Shown piece after piece: positions 1 to 8,885 of a stretch of 64,000 nt of DNA. The translations under genes and the position numbers were made by a program. The notes beneath the pieces are model-generated. The model was not told the origin of the DNA. It saw only the letters and a list, made by a program, of their open reading frames with translations, and did not search any database. Positions within the stretch are counted from its first letter, which is position 1. Each line of letters begins with the position of its first letter. Source of the DNA: Paenibacillus lupini (GTDB lineage: Bacteria > Bacillota > Bacilli > Paenibacillales > Paenibacillaceae); assembly GCF_011761355.1 (NCBI RefSeq), contig NZ_JAASRW010000003.1, positions 457,188 to 521,187 on the forward strand, written 5' to 3'.

Positions 1-36
1 GTTGATGGACAGTTTGTTTTGAAATGAGGTTTATGT

Positions 37-582
37 TTAATTGAAGAAATCATTTACTTCATAAATAAACTGGGCGAATAGCGGATGCTGTTGGCTATCT
101 TCAGCTTTTACGAATGTATCAGCAAGGCTTTTGTAGTACCAGGCCTGCTCTTTCTCGCCTCTTTTAAAACGTGACCAGAAATCAGGGCCAAATGCTTCAT
201 AATCCCGTTTCATGCTTCGCAGATTATGCAGTTTGTCTGCGCAGGCAACTAAGCGTACTTCGAGCGGATCAGTAGGGATATTCTCGATCGTATGGGTTTT
301 CCTTTCTTCCCAGGTGAGTGATTTATCCGGTTCGGAACAAGCCTTCACAATGGAAGTGATTTCATGGCCAAACTTTTCAATCAGCTGCTGTTCCGTAACA
401 TCGGTATCCTCCAGAAGATCATGAAGCAGGGCGGCAATAATAACCTTCTCGCTGCAGAGATACGACGATAGGATCATGGCCACACCAAACGGATGGGAAA
501 TATATGGCGTATTTGTTCCTTTACGGTATTGGGATTGATGGGCTGTAGCGGCAAACTCGATAGCCATATCTACTAAGCTCAT
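37..582 (-). CDS. HD-domain protein, RelA/SpoT-type (p)ppGpp hydrolase-like
   Basis: A 181-residue single-domain protein resembling the hydrolase half of RelA/SpoT and the small alarmone hydrolases (MESH1-like). The metal-binding signature is complete: His30 in YISHP, His54-Asp55 in LLHDLLEDT and Asp116 in ACADKLHN. No synthetase or TGS/ACT domain is present, so by family knowledge it would only hydrolyse (p)ppGpp or a related nucleotide; the substrate is inferred. The ATG follows a purine-rich AAGGAG-like box. It is transcribed alone, away from the palindrome-rich spacer at 583-844. Confidence 0.8.
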   Translation of the reverse strand: MSLVDMAIEFAATAHQSQYRKGTNTPYISHPFGVAMILSSYLCSEKVIIAALLHDLLEDTDVTEQQLIEKFGHEITSIVKACSEPDKSLTWEERKTHTIENIPTDPLEVRLVACADKLHNLRSMKRDYEAFGPDFWSRFKRGEKEQAWYYKSLADTFVKAEDSQQHPLFAQFIYEVNDFFN

Positions 583-680
583 TGGATCAGCTCCTTTAGG
601 ATTAATTTGGGGTATAAAGAAAGTTTACGGGCAGCTGACTTTGATGTCGAGAAGGCGAAGGACATATTTTCTTTACACAC

Positions 681-709
681 GCCTTAACGATGTCCGACAT
701 CGTAAAGGC
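681..709. repeat. Palindrome 1 of a twin pair (TTAACGATG core)
   Basis: Two 14-bp arms around one central base, 13 of 14 positions paired; left arm GCCTTAACGATGTC. It shares the TTAACGATG...CATCGT core with the palindrome at 735-759. There is no clear T-run, so it is not an obvious terminator. Confidence 0.6.
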
Positions 710-734
710 GGTAGAAAAGTAGCGTTAGTGTGGT

Positions 735-759
735 CTTAACGATGCGGCGCATCGTTAAG
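735..759. repeat. Palindrome 2 of a twin pair (perfect, 12-bp arms)
   Basis: CTTAACGATGCG and CGCATCGTTAAG flank one base with perfect pairing. It lies 25 bp from palindrome 1 and has the same outer core but a different centre. The pair may be a protein-binding site or a REP-like element. Confidence 0.65.
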
Positions 760-782
760 CTGTCCCAGCAAGACCGAACGAG

Positions 783-833
783 AAAAAAGAGGCCCTCTCA
801 TCGTCATCTTGGATGACAGATGGGAGGGCCTCT
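783..833 (-). terminator. Intrinsic terminator of the GH87 gene
   Basis: A long stem (GAGGCCCTC / GAGGGCCTC with further pairing inward, GATGAC and GTCATC) is followed on the minus strand by six T. It sits just after the stop codon of the glucanase gene. Confidence 0.85.
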
Positions 834-844
834 TCATTTATTGC

Positions 845-3800
845 CTACCAGTTGTTCCCTGATACTCTCGTTACGGTGAAGTTCGGGCTTGCGGCTTCGC
901 CGTAGATCGCGGAGATACCTGGATTGTTGACCTTCACGTTCGTGAAGCTTGCGCCGCCGTAAGCAGGGCCTTGGCCTTGCTCAGCACGTAACACAAGCTT
1001 GATGCCGTAGCGGGTCGGGTTGTTGATGTTGACGTTCTCGACGCGGATATTTTGCATCACCATATTGTTAGGCGTCATGGACTGGAACATAAGGCCGAAG
1101 TAGACCGGATTGTTGATGTCTACATTTTTGATCAGAATGTTCTTGATTGCCCGGTCTCCACCGTAGATCCAGATCGCGCCAAAGTTCTGATAATCGTTAA
1201 TTTTGTCATCGGCGCCAACGCTGGTCCAGAAGTCTCCGCCGGTGCGATCCAGAGTTGCTCCGTCAATAACGGTGTCTTGATCACCAAAGCCAAGTGTATT
1301 GTAGCCAAAGCTGTAGCTGCTGATTGTGATGCCTGGATAAGTCAGAGTATCAGCACCATACAGGTTTTGGAATAGGTTATTCGATCCACCGTATACGGCA
1401 AAAGCAGCTGCACGTCTGACGTTAGTTGCTGTCAGGTTGGTGTATTTGTTGCCTACATTGTAGGAACCGCCTGCATCGGCAGCGCTGAACAAGGCGAAGG
1501 AGTCATCCCCCGTTCCACGAGCATAGTTGTTGTCGATGACATTGTTGGAGGAACCATTCGTCATGTTAATACCGTCTGCGAATGTGTTCTTGATCCGGTT
1601 GTTCTTGAACGTATTGTTGGAGGAGTTCACGCCCCAGTAGAGGCAGATGAAATGCTCGACCCAAATGTTCTGAACCGTTACGTTCTGCATGCCGTTACCG
1701 TCAATGAATTTACCCGGTCCGTCAGTCCGGTAAATGTAGTTGCCCCATGCGGAGAGGTCACGGATGGTCGAGCCGTTTGCCGCCGAGCCGATGTTGAAGC
1801 CCACATCTGTATTCGATTGGTCTTGAGGAGCGACCAGCTTCGTATACCAAGGACCAGCGCCTACAATTTCCGTTGCACGTCCGTAGAGGAAGATCTTACT
1901 GTTAATCGTCCAATTGCCGGCAGGGATGTAGATGCCTTTTTTCGTAGTATCCTGTCTAAATTCGTTCAAAGCCTGCTCGATCGATTTGGAAGAGGATACT
2001 TCGACGTATTTGCTAGGGTCCGGGTTCGCTTGCGCCGGTGCGACATTTTCCGTCTCGATCATGTCAACATAGATCCAAGGTACATCTCCTGCATCCTTCT
2101 GAATCTTAATCTTTGTTCCAACGGGATACACTTGATCCAGCATAAGCTGCGAATCTTCGTAGAGCCAGTAAGCAGTGAGGCCTGCGCCAGATGCATTGTC
2201 ATAGCCAAGACGGCCAAGCGTACTTGGTGTTGCGTACAGGTAAGAGAACTTGGAAGAGACGTTAAACTTCCCTTTGCTTACCCCATTTGCATAGACACTT
2301 ACTGTACCAGTTGTATTCTCAGCAACAGCGTTGCGGAGGACAAAAGCATTCGCCGGGGACGTGAGTGTAAACTCGACATATTCACCTGTTGCATCAAGCT
2401 GAACAGCGGAACGTCCGGAAGCTTCACCGGCAAAATCACCTGGCTTGAAGTTAGGAGCTAATTTCGTACCGTTGGTTGTATTCGAAGTCGACTCTGCTTC
2501 CATAATCGTAAACGGCATATTTGCGCCGCGGCCCGAGTACAGGCTTACTGCGTTGGTGTTATTGGTCTGCTTCGTGCTGACTTCACTGCCGTCAGCCGCA
2601 ACCGTAGTCGTTACCGAGTAACTGCCGTTAACAGCTGTCCAAGTGCCCATTGTAACGTTGACCGATTGGCCTGCAGCAAGGGAGCCATTATAAGTACCGT
2701 TCCACGACTGAACAGTTGCTCCGGCTGCATTTTTCAGTGTAACGGTAATGGCATGAGCGCCGCTGGCTGAAGCGATGTTGCCTTGGTTTTTCAGATTCGT
2801 TGTAAAAGTAACCGAATTACCTGCGCTTGGATTGCTTGGATTCCAGGTCGTCGAGACGATCAGGTCCGAGCTTTGTACAGCTGCTACCGTAAAACCAGCC
2901 GAGTTGCTGTAGCTGTTGTTGTTATTATTTTGCTCAATCACCGTGTTGCTCTCGTCGACTTTGGCGCTGACCGGATAGCTGCCTGCATTTCTTGCTCCGG
3001 CATTCACCGATACAGTAGCTATTGCATTAGAGGCGAGTGCAGCAACAGGAGCAGATCCAACAAGCTCGCTGCCCAGATAGAAGTTAACCGAAGAGGCTGG
3101 GGAGCCGGCATTGCCGATATTTTTCACCGTTGCACTGAGGGTAATGGCATCCGTTTCAACCGGAGCGGAAGGCGTCCAGGTCATGCCTGTGATTGTCAGA
3201 TCCGGGTTAGCAGCTGGTGTACCATAAATCTCGAATTCTGCCACCTGACCAGCTGGTGCTCCAGAGTTGGCCGAAATATTTAATTGAACCTTGCTAGCAG
3301 TAGCAGTGACCGGAATGGTTACCGAGTTGCCGGAAGTTGGGTTGAAGGTATACGACTGTGCGGAAACCAGATTGCTCAAGGCTGTTGTGCTTTGGTTAGC
3401 ACCCAGCACTTGAATCGTTTGGGTGCGCGTGCTCCATTCGGTCGCAGGATTAAGTTTCACAACGACGGAAGTAATGTCATGATTAGCACCTAGATCAATC
3501 GTTAATTGGCTAGGACTACTGCCACCTTCCCAATAAGTAGCTGTGCTGCCGTCATTGCCGTTAGCTGCTACAAAAGTAAAAGTAGAGGATGAAGCGGTAA
3601 TGGTCTTGCCTAATGCTACATTTGATGAGCCTGCAGGAGGTGTAGGTGTAGGTGTAGGTGTAGGTGTAGGTGTAGGTGTAGGTGTAGGTGTAGGTATAGG
3701 TGTAGGTGTAGGAGTCGGCGTCGCTGTAGGCGTTGGTGTAGGCGTTGGTGTAGGAGTCGGTGTCGGTGTAGGCGTTGGAGTTGGAGTCGGCGTCGGAGTC

Positions 3801-4741
3801 GGAGTCGCCGAAGCAGCTACTGAAATTTGGTCCAGGTTAATGTTGCCGGAATCGGTTGCGTCGTATTTGTAGGCAATTGTGTTATTGCCGGCATTCAACG
3901 TCAGCGTTTCTGTCTTGGTTCCCCAAGTATCCCAGTTGGCCAGATTGTTCAATGTCGTTTGGCGGATCTTAGTACCGTTGACGTAAATGCTCAATGTGCG
4001 TGAAGCTCCTTGGGAGTTTGCATATTTGAGCGAGACATCATAGCTGCCTGCAGAAGCCACATTTGCGGTGAAGGTCGTTGCTGCACCTTGCGTCCAGTAA
4101 CCGTCAACAAAACCTGTACCGGAGTAACCGGTATGGTCTGTGTTCACTTTGGCACCGCCTGATAGTGCTGCACTTTCAGCTTGGTAAGTACCGGATGGTG
4201 GTGGAGTAACAGCTGCCCCATAGATTTCGAATTCGGAAATTTGTCCAGCCTGCCAGCCAGTGTTAGCGGTGATATTCAGGCGAACATAACGTGTGCTGGC
4301 TGCCGAGAAGTTGATTGTAACCGAATTGTTATTCACCGTAGGATTAAAGACATAACTGGCTGAGCCAACGATATTAGTAAATGTCGAGCCATTGGTGCTG
4401 CCTTGTACAGAGAGGGTTTGCGTGCGGGTTTCCCAGCCAGCAGGGATCTTGATTATAACCTGATCAATACTGGTGCTGGCACCTAGATCGACTTGAACCC
4501 ATTGCGGAAAGGCGTTGTTCGCACTTTCCCAATACGTAGCTTGATTGCCATCAGCCACATTGCCGGCCACGTATACATCGGCATAGCCGCTCGCTGTTAC
4601 GGTCTTGCCTATAGCAAGGTTAGAACCGCCTGCCGCCGAAGAGGTAGAAGGGTAGAGCGTAAGCTGGGATAAAAGGATGACGAACGCTAATGAGAACATC
4701 ACAAACGGATTGCGGTTTAACCTTTTACTTATTCCTAACAT
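845..4741 (-). CDS. Secreted alpha-1,3-glucanase (mutanase), GH87 type, multidomain
   Basis: A 1298-residue secreted enzyme predicted to cut alpha-1,3-glucan (fungal wall glucan, mutan). Order: signal peptide 1-38; discoidin/F5-8C domain ~40-175; CBM6/35-like domain ~185-310; Thr-Pro linker ~313-370; second discoidin domain ~372-507; two CARDB domains ~512-730; a module ~740-890 beginning with MEAES; right-handed beta-helix from ~910 to the end. DS1-CBM6-TP linker-DS2-UCD-catalytic is the architecture known for the B. circulans and Paenibacillus enzymes. The helix has Asp1056 (ADGIN) and Asp1079-Asp1080 (GTGDDSF), the spacing of the three catalytic Asp described for GH87. I start at the ATG 6 nt after a perfect AGGAGG; an ATG 27 nt upstream lacks a ribosome site. 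The CARDB pair is an addition to the classic layout. Confidence 0.88.
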   Translation of the reverse strand: MLGISKRLNRNPFVMFSLAFVILLSQLTLYPSTSSAAGGSNLAIGKTVTASGYADVYVAGNVADGNQATYWESANNAFPQWVQVDLGASTSIDQVIIKIPAGWETRTQTLSVQGSTNGSTFTNIVGSASYVFNPTVNNNSVTINFSAASTRYVRLNITANTGWQAGQISEFEIYGAAVTPPPSGTYQAESAALSGGAKVNTDHTGYSGTGFVDGYWTQGAATTFTANVASAGSYDVSLKYANSQGASRTLSIYVNGTKIRQTTLNNLANWDTWGTKTETLTLNAGNNTIAYKYDATDSGNINLDQISVAASATPTPTPTPTPTPTPTPTPTPTPTPTPTATPTPTPTPIPTPTPTPTPTPTPTPTPTPPAGSSNVALGKTITASSSTFTFVAANGNDGSTATYWEGGSSPSQLTIDLGANHDITSVVVKLNPATEWSTRTQTIQVLGANQSTTALSNLVSAQSYTFNPTSGNSVTIPVTATASKVQLNISANSGAPAGQVAEFEIYGTPAANPDLTITGMTWTPSAPVETDAITLSATVKNIGNAGSPASSVNFYLGSELVGSAPVAALASNAIATVSVNAGARNAGSYPVSAKVDESNTVIEQNNNNNSYSNSAGFTVAAVQSSDLIVSTTWNPSNPSAGNSVTFTTNLKNQGNIASASGAHAITVTLKNAAGATVQSWNGTYNGSLAAGQSVNVTMGTWTAVNGSYSVTTTVAADGSEVSTKQTNNTNAVSLYSGRGANMPFTIMEAESTSNTTNGTKLAPNFKPGDFAGEASGRSAVQLDATGEYVEFTLTSPANAFVLRNAVAENTTGTVSVYANGVSKGKFNVSSKFSYLYATPSTLGRLGYDNASGAGLTAYWLYEDSQLMLDQVYPVGTKIKIQKDAGDVPWIYVDMIETENVAPAQANPDPSKYVEVSSSKSIEQALNEFRQDTTKKGIYIPAGNWTINSKIFLYGRATEIVGAGPWYTKLVAPQDQSNTDVGFNIGSAANGSTIRDLSAWGNYIYRTDGPGKFIDGNGMQNVTVQNIWVEHFICLYWGVNSSNNTFKNNRIKNTFADGINMTNGSSNNVIDNNYARGTGDDSFALFSAADAGGSYNVGNKYTNLTATNVRRAAAFAVYGGSNNLFQNLYGADTLTYPGITISSYSFGYNTLGFGDQDTVIDGATLDRTGGDFWTSVGADDKINDYQNFGAIWIYGGDRAIKNILIKNVDINNPVYFGLMFQSMTPNNMVMQNIRVENVNINNPTRYGIKLVLRAEQGQGPAYGGASFTNVKVNNPGISAIYGEAASPNFTVTRVSGNNW

Positions 4742-4747
4742 AAGAAA

Positions 4748-4820
4748 CCTCCTAAAAAGAATGATCACACAAACAGCTAGGATTATGCCGTTTGTGATGA
4801 TTCTTGCTTCGAAAGCATTA
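4748..4820 (-). promoter_or_regulatory. Proximal copy of a structured leader element, ending in the GH87 ribosome site
   Basis: Read on the minus strand: small hairpin TGCTTTCGAAGCA, then AAGAAT, a loop region with its own stem (ATCACAAAC / GTTTGTG), then ATTCTT followed by TTTAGGAGG. AAGAAT and ATTCTT pair, placing the ribosome site just after the stem base. A second copy lies at 4890-4959. I do not recognise a known riboswitch. Confidence 0.6.
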
Positions 4821-4876
4821 GCTAGTCGAATATGTTGCGAGCTTAAAAATTAATGCGCTTACATTTTGGCGCAAAG

Positions 4877-4895
4877 CTACATTCAACCACCTCCT
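4877..4895 (-). promoter_or_regulatory. Start-stop mini-ORF (ATG-TAG) behind a perfect ribosome site
   Basis: On the minus strand the distal leader copy ends AGGAGG, then 7 nt, then ATGTAG. This is an optimal ribosome site serving a start codon directly followed by a stop. It could hold a stalled ribosome in the leader, or be a decayed start left by duplication of the 5' UTR. Confidence 0.45.
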
Positions 4896-4959
4896 AAAAA
4901 GAATTGCGCAGTAAAGGGACTAACTTATGACATTGGGTAATTCTTGCTTCGTAGCATTA
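4890..4959 (-). promoter_or_regulatory. Distal copy of the structured leader element
   Basis: Same plan as 4748-4820: TGCTACGAAGCA hairpin, AAGAATT paired with AATTCTT, then TTTAGGAGG. The interior differs completely from the proximal copy while the arms and ribosome site are kept. Confidence 0.55.
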
Positions 4960-4969
4960 AACATGGGGA

Positions 4970-5014
4970 AACAAAAAACCAATACCGAAAGCTCCTATTG
5001 GTTCGCGGTATTGG
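4970..5014 (-). terminator. Candidate leader terminator (attenuator) upstream of GH87
   Basis: On the minus strand CCAATACCG, an 18-nt loop, CGGTATTGG and then six T form a classic intrinsic terminator. murI has its own terminator at 5137-5171, so this one probably lies in the glucanase 5' leader. Confidence 0.55.
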
Positions 5015-5136
5015 CCATATCGAGGTCTGTTCATGAGGTTATTGTCCGAACTATGAGCTTAGCATAATGCACTTGCCGATTAAGCTGAAGATGTATTCCT
5101 ACGATGAACATGTGTGATTCTATGTATCATTTCTAA

Positions 5137-5171
5137 ACAAAAACCGGCAGCCACTTAGAGTGGCCGCCGGT
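5137..5171 (-). terminator. Intrinsic terminator of murI
   Basis: A GC-rich stem (ACCGGCGGCCACT with its complement, one mismatch) is followed on the minus strand by five T, 17 nt past the murI stop. Confidence 0.85.
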
Positions 5172-5187
5172 CTTCTTGGATCATATC

Positions 5188-5964
5188 TTACATATCCTGT
5201 TCCTTCAAATAGCTGAGCGCAGAGCGCATCTTTTCGATATAAGCTTCTTCGCCGCCGGTACACATGAACTGTACATGGCCGCTGCCGCGCCCAGCTCCGA
5301 TCCCGTAACGGTTCAGCATGGCGGATAAACGACGGATGGTTCCCATATTGCCGTTCACAATCTGAATATGCGGCGGCAAGACCTCTTGCAGAATAGACGT
5401 ATAGAACGGGAAATGCGTGCAGCCAAGCACGACTATGCCGTAATCCTCAAGATCATAAGGAGCCAGCTTGGCCAGGAAATAATCGCGAAGGACATTCGTA
5501 TCGAATTGAAGCGACTCGCAATATTGGACAAGCTCAGGCATCGGCAAGGAGTCAACAATGCCTTCTTCATCGACGCGGGAGACAAGTGCGTAATATTTTG
5601 GCATCCGAAGGGTAAGGGGAGTTGCCCAGACAAGAACCTTTTTCCCTGTTGCCCGGTTCATCTCCACAGCCGGCTTAACGGCTGGTTCCATCCCTATGAT
5701 CGGAAAAGAATACCGCTCACGCAGCTCATTAATCGCAATGCTGGTCGCTGTATTACAGGCCACAACAAGCGCATCAATGCCTTGCTCTACCATCTGTTCA
5801 ACGGTCTGAAGCACGAAGGAGCGTACTTCCTCTTCTGACTTCGTGCCATATGGGACATGCTTCGTGTCAGCCATATAGAGATAATTCTCGGCGGGAAGGC
5901 GCTTCAGCGCTTCTGCCAGTACTGTAAGTCCTCCGAGTCCGGAGTCGAAAATACCGATCATCAT
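5188..5964 (-). CDS. murI: Glutamate racemase
   Basis: Converts L- to D-glutamate for peptidoglycan in the cytoplasm. The family signature is complete: FDSGLGGLTV at the N-terminus (Asp7, Ser8), VPYGTK, the first catalytic Cys70 in ACNTAT and the second Cys182 in GCTHFP. Length of 258 aa is normal (about 265). Two consecutive ATG codons begin the frame; either could be used. It stands alone with its own terminator. Confidence 0.95.
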   Translation of the reverse strand: MMIGIFDSGLGGLTVLAEALKRLPAENYLYMADTKHVPYGTKSEEEVRSFVLQTVEQMVEQGIDALVVACNTATSIAINELRERYSFPIIGMEPAVKPAVEMNRATGKKVLVWATPLTLRMPKYYALVSRVDEEGIVDSLPMPELVQYCESLQFDTNVLRDYFLAKLAPYDLEDYGIVVLGCTHFPFYTSILQEVLPPHIQIVNGNMGTIRRLSAMLNRYGIGAGRGSGHVQFMCTGGEEAYIEKMRSALSYLKEQDM

Positions 5965-6059
5965 AGATTATGAGTTCCTATCGTATGGTATTGATTACAC
6001 TCAGCATAACGCGAGAAAGGCGTTAGGGCAAGACTACGATAGGATTATTTGATCTCTGA

Positions 6060-7424
6060 TTAGCCTGTGATCACTCTCTCAATTGGATAGCGGTACTTCG
6101 ACATCGTTTGTTGTCCGCCGATGATATAGAGGAAGGAGGTTAGTCCAATTCTTCCGATGAACATCAGCAGCATGAGAATACATTTGGCAAATATGCTTAA
6201 GTCCGGTGTAATGCCTGTCGACAGGCCCACTGTACCAAAAGCAGAGCATACCTCCAGAATGATCGCAACGAGCTGATGCTGCTTATCAGAGAAGCTGATT
6301 GCGATGACGGATAAGCTGCACATGACAATAGCCAGCATCGATATCGCGAGCGACTTCAGAACATCGTCTGGATGAAGCTCCCGCTTGAATACCTTGTAAT
6401 CCCGCCGACCTCTGGCAAAGTGGTACACAAACAGCATGTTCAGTACAAAGGTCGTTGTTCGGATCCCCCCGCCAACCGAGTTAGGAGAACCCCCGATAAA
6501 CATATACACGCACATGAGAAGGAGAGTTGGCAACGTCAGGTGGGTAATATCCATCGTCGTAAGTCCTGCGCTGCGGGTAGTCGCGGCCTGGAAAAAGGCA
6601 TAAAAGAAGCTTTCATGCCAGGACAGGCCTTTGAAATAATGCTGTGATTCGAAGAGCAGGATCAGAATGGTACCAATTCCAAGCAAAATGAAGTAAGTGG
6701 ATGTCGCCAGCTTTGTAAATAAGGAGAAACGGAAGGGATAGTTCAGATCGAGCTTTTTCCGGGACAGGAACGCCTTCACTTCAATTAACACCGGGAATCC
6801 AATCGCGCCAAAAACAATAAGTAATATCGTGACCAGCTGCACGAAATAATCATCCTTGAACGGAATCAGTGACTGGCCAGTAATGTCCATTCCGGCATTG
6901 GTCGTTGCACTAACGGATGCAAACAGGCCTTGCAGAAAAGCTTCCTGCCATGTCGGAAAGTAGCGGAGGAAACGCAGACCAAATATGATCGCCCCCACCA
7001 ACTCGGTCAATAGAGTAATCCGCAGAATCTCCTTCACCAGCTGGACAAGCCCGGACAATGCAAATTGATTATTGTCGACCATGATGAGGCGGCGTTCGCG
7101 CAGGCCGATTTTTCGTCCAATGAGCAGCCAGAAGAATGTACTCATCGCCATAATGCCGATGCCGCCGAATTGCAGAACGATCATAATAACGAAATATCCG
7201 AACACGCTATATGTTTCTGCTACGTTAAATACACTTAGTCCAGTATCGCTTACGACACTGACAGCCGTGAAGATGGTGTCAAAGAAGGATACTTTCATTC
7301 CCGGCTTCCGTACGGCAGGAAGGCTGAATAGCAGGATAGATAACAGCACGGCCACAATGTAATAACCAGAAATGACTTGTGCGGGTGAACGTTTGCTCAC
7401 CCAGTTCCGAAATGTTCTCCACAT
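6060..7424 (-). CDS. ktrB: Ktr-type potassium uptake channel subunit (KtrB/KtrD family)
   Basis: A 454-residue membrane protein of the Trk/Ktr/HKT superfamily, built of four M1-P-M2 units. Each pore loop carries its conserved filter glycine: VVSDTGLSV, SATTNAGMDI, TTRSAGLTTM and FGTVGLSTG. It would form the K+ (Na+-coupled) translocating dimer gated by a cytosolic KtrA/KtrC ring. No ktrA/C partner is adjacent, as is usual for a KtrD-like orphan; B versus D cannot be settled here. Confidence 0.88.
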   Translation of the reverse strand: MWRTFRNWVSKRSPAQVISGYYIVAVLLSILLFSLPAVRKPGMKVSFFDTIFTAVSVVSDTGLSVFNVAETYSVFGYFVIMIVLQFGGIGIMAMSTFFWLLIGRKIGLRERRLIMVDNNQFALSGLVQLVKEILRITLLTELVGAIIFGLRFLRYFPTWQEAFLQGLFASVSATTNAGMDITGQSLIPFKDDYFVQLVTILLIVFGAIGFPVLIEVKAFLSRKKLDLNYPFRFSLFTKLATSTYFILLGIGTILILLFESQHYFKGLSWHESFFYAFFQAATTRSAGLTTMDITHLTLPTLLLMCVYMFIGGSPNSVGGGIRTTTFVLNMLFVYHFARGRRDYKVFKRELHPDDVLKSLAISMLAIVMCSLSVIAISFSDKQHQLVAIILEVCSAFGTVGLSTGITPDLSIFAKCILMLLMFIGRIGLTSFLYIIGGQQTMSKYRYPIERVITG

Positions 7425-7548
7425 GAATGATTAATCCTCTCCGATGTTTCTTTTCAGATAGCCATAATATGGTTAGATCGGAGCGGAAATATGCGGAAAG
7501 CTGCATTTACAAACTCTTCACCAAATTTTAAAATTCCCTTTATAAAGC

Positions 7549-7623
7549 CCCCCTACAATAAAAACTTGAATACAAGTCGTATACGAGCAAAACACATCCA
7601 GTACACAACCAATTTGTAGGGGG
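7549..7623 (+). promoter_or_regulatory. Long-range inverted repeat hiding the ribosome site of the phosphatase gene
   Basis: CCCCCTACAA at 7549-7558 is the exact complement of TTGTAGGGGG at 7614-7623. The latter contains the GGGGG ribosome site 11 nt before the ATG. If the transcript starts upstream of 7549, a 10-bp stem would mask initiation. Confidence 0.5.
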
Positions 7624-7634
7624 AAACAATAACA

Positions 7635-8765
7635 ATGAAATTATCCAAAGCTTACGCAGTAACTGCAATCGCAGCATCTCTGGTACTTGGTGCAGTAGCT
7701 GCACCAGCAGCAAGCTTCGCAGCACCTGTTGCTGCATCCCAGAAGAAAGTGCAAGCCGTATTCACACAAGCAAGCGTTGAACGTACTGCAGACGGCAAAT
7801 TGAAAATTAACTGGAACTCTAATGTGGATCTTGGCGCTGCGAAAATCCTGTACAGCACTTCCCCTGATAATATCGTGAAAAACGGCAAGCAGCTGAAACG
7901 CATCAACGCCAGCTATAACGGTTATGTAACATCCGATCCGAAGCCAGGCTCCCGCTTGTATTTCTACATTAAGACAAGCAGCGGCGCGACAATTACGGTT
8001 GCTGAACGCAAAGTAAACCTGCAAGGCGCATTCAACTTCCGAGACCTGGGCGGTTACAAAACAACTGATGGCAAGACCGTAAAATGGGGCAAGCTGTTCC
8101 GTGGCGAAGAGCTTGGACATTTGACAGATGCTGATATTAAGATTGTTCAGTCCATGGGTATCAAATCAAACGTTGACTACCGTACCGATGCAGAAGTTAA
8201 CGCTATGCCAGATCCGATTATCCCAGGTATCACAAATATCCGTACCGATGCAGGTAATGCTGGTTCGACAGCAGACCTGAACTCCATGATTGCTTCCGGT
8301 ATGATGAAAGATGAAGCAAGTGCAGTTGCCATGATGGCAGGCTTCAACAAGCAAATGGTTGACAGCCCGAAATTCTATGTTCAACTGATGGAATTGCTTA
8401 ACGATCCGAACAACATCGGTTTGCTGCAGCACTGTACAGCTGGTAAAGACCGAACAGGCCTTGGTTCCGCAATCATCCTCCTGGCACTTGGTGTAGATGA
8501 GAAAACAGTGATGGACGACTACCTTCTGAGCAACGTTTACCGTGCAGAAGCTAACAAAAAAGCGGTTGATGCTGTCAGAGCTCAGGTGAAAGATGAGAAC
8601 GTTGTTGCAGCTATCTCAGCAATGATGGGTGTTCAGAAGGAATTCCTGCAAGCGGCAATCGATGAAATGAAAAATAAATACGGCTCGATCGATGCTTTCC
8701 TTGAAAAAGGTCTTGGCATCACGAAGCAAGAGCGTGCGAAGCTGAAAGCCATGTACACAGAGTAA
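7635..8765 (+). CDS. Secreted tyrosine-protein phosphatase (Y_phosphatase3 family)
   Basis: A 376-residue exported phosphatase. The N-terminus is a textbook signal peptide (KLSKAY, hydrophobic core, cleavage near ASFAA). An N-terminal beta-rich region of about 100 residues precedes the phosphatase domain, which begins at GAFNFRDLGGYKT. The P-loop HCTAGKDRTG gives Cys267 and Arg273 (CX5R), typical of the family of dual tyrosine/serine and phosphoinositide phosphatases. The physiological substrate is unknown. It ends in its own terminator. Confidence 0.88.
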   Translation: MKLSKAYAVTAIAASLVLGAVAAPAASFAAPVAASQKKVQAVFTQASVERTADGKLKINWNSNVDLGAAKILYSTSPDNIVKNGKQLKRINASYNGYVTSDPKPGSRLYFYIKTSSGATITVAERKVNLQGAFNFRDLGGYKTTDGKTVKWGKLFRGEELGHLTDADIKIVQSMGIKSNVDYRTDAEVNAMPDPIIPGITNIRTDAGNAGSTADLNSMIASGMMKDEASAVAMMAGFNKQMVDSPKFYVQLMELLNDPNNIGLLQHCTAGKDRTGLGSAIILLALGVDEKTVMDDYLLSNVYRAEANKKAVDAVRAQVKDENVVAAISAMMGVQKEFLQAAIDEMKNKYGSIDAFLEKGLGITKQERAKLKAMYTE

Positions 8766-8772
8766 GATTTCA

Positions 8773-8812
8773 TGCAGAGTCCGTTGACCATTTGGTCACG
8801 GGCTCTTTTTTA
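8773..8812 (+). terminator. Intrinsic terminator after the phosphatase gene
   Basis: An imperfect stem AGAGTCCGTTGACCA / TGGTCACGGGCTCT with a two-base loop is followed by six T. Confidence 0.8.
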
Positions 8813-8885
8813 TTTGGAGTTTCTTCATGGTGAGTGGAAGGAGGGTTATAATAAGGTTAAATATGAAAATGGATTGGAGACCAAG

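Noticed and set aside
1652-2461. Long plus-strand ORF opposite the GH87 gene
   Set aside because: Antisense shadow of the glucanase; no ribosome site and no recognisable domain.
3543-3872. Gly-Val repeat protein on the plus strand
   Set aside because: Mirror of the Thr-Pro linker of the glucanase.
4748-5014. Known riboswitch (c-di-GMP, T-box, SAM) before the glucanase
   Set aside because: None of the conserved cores of these classes is visible.
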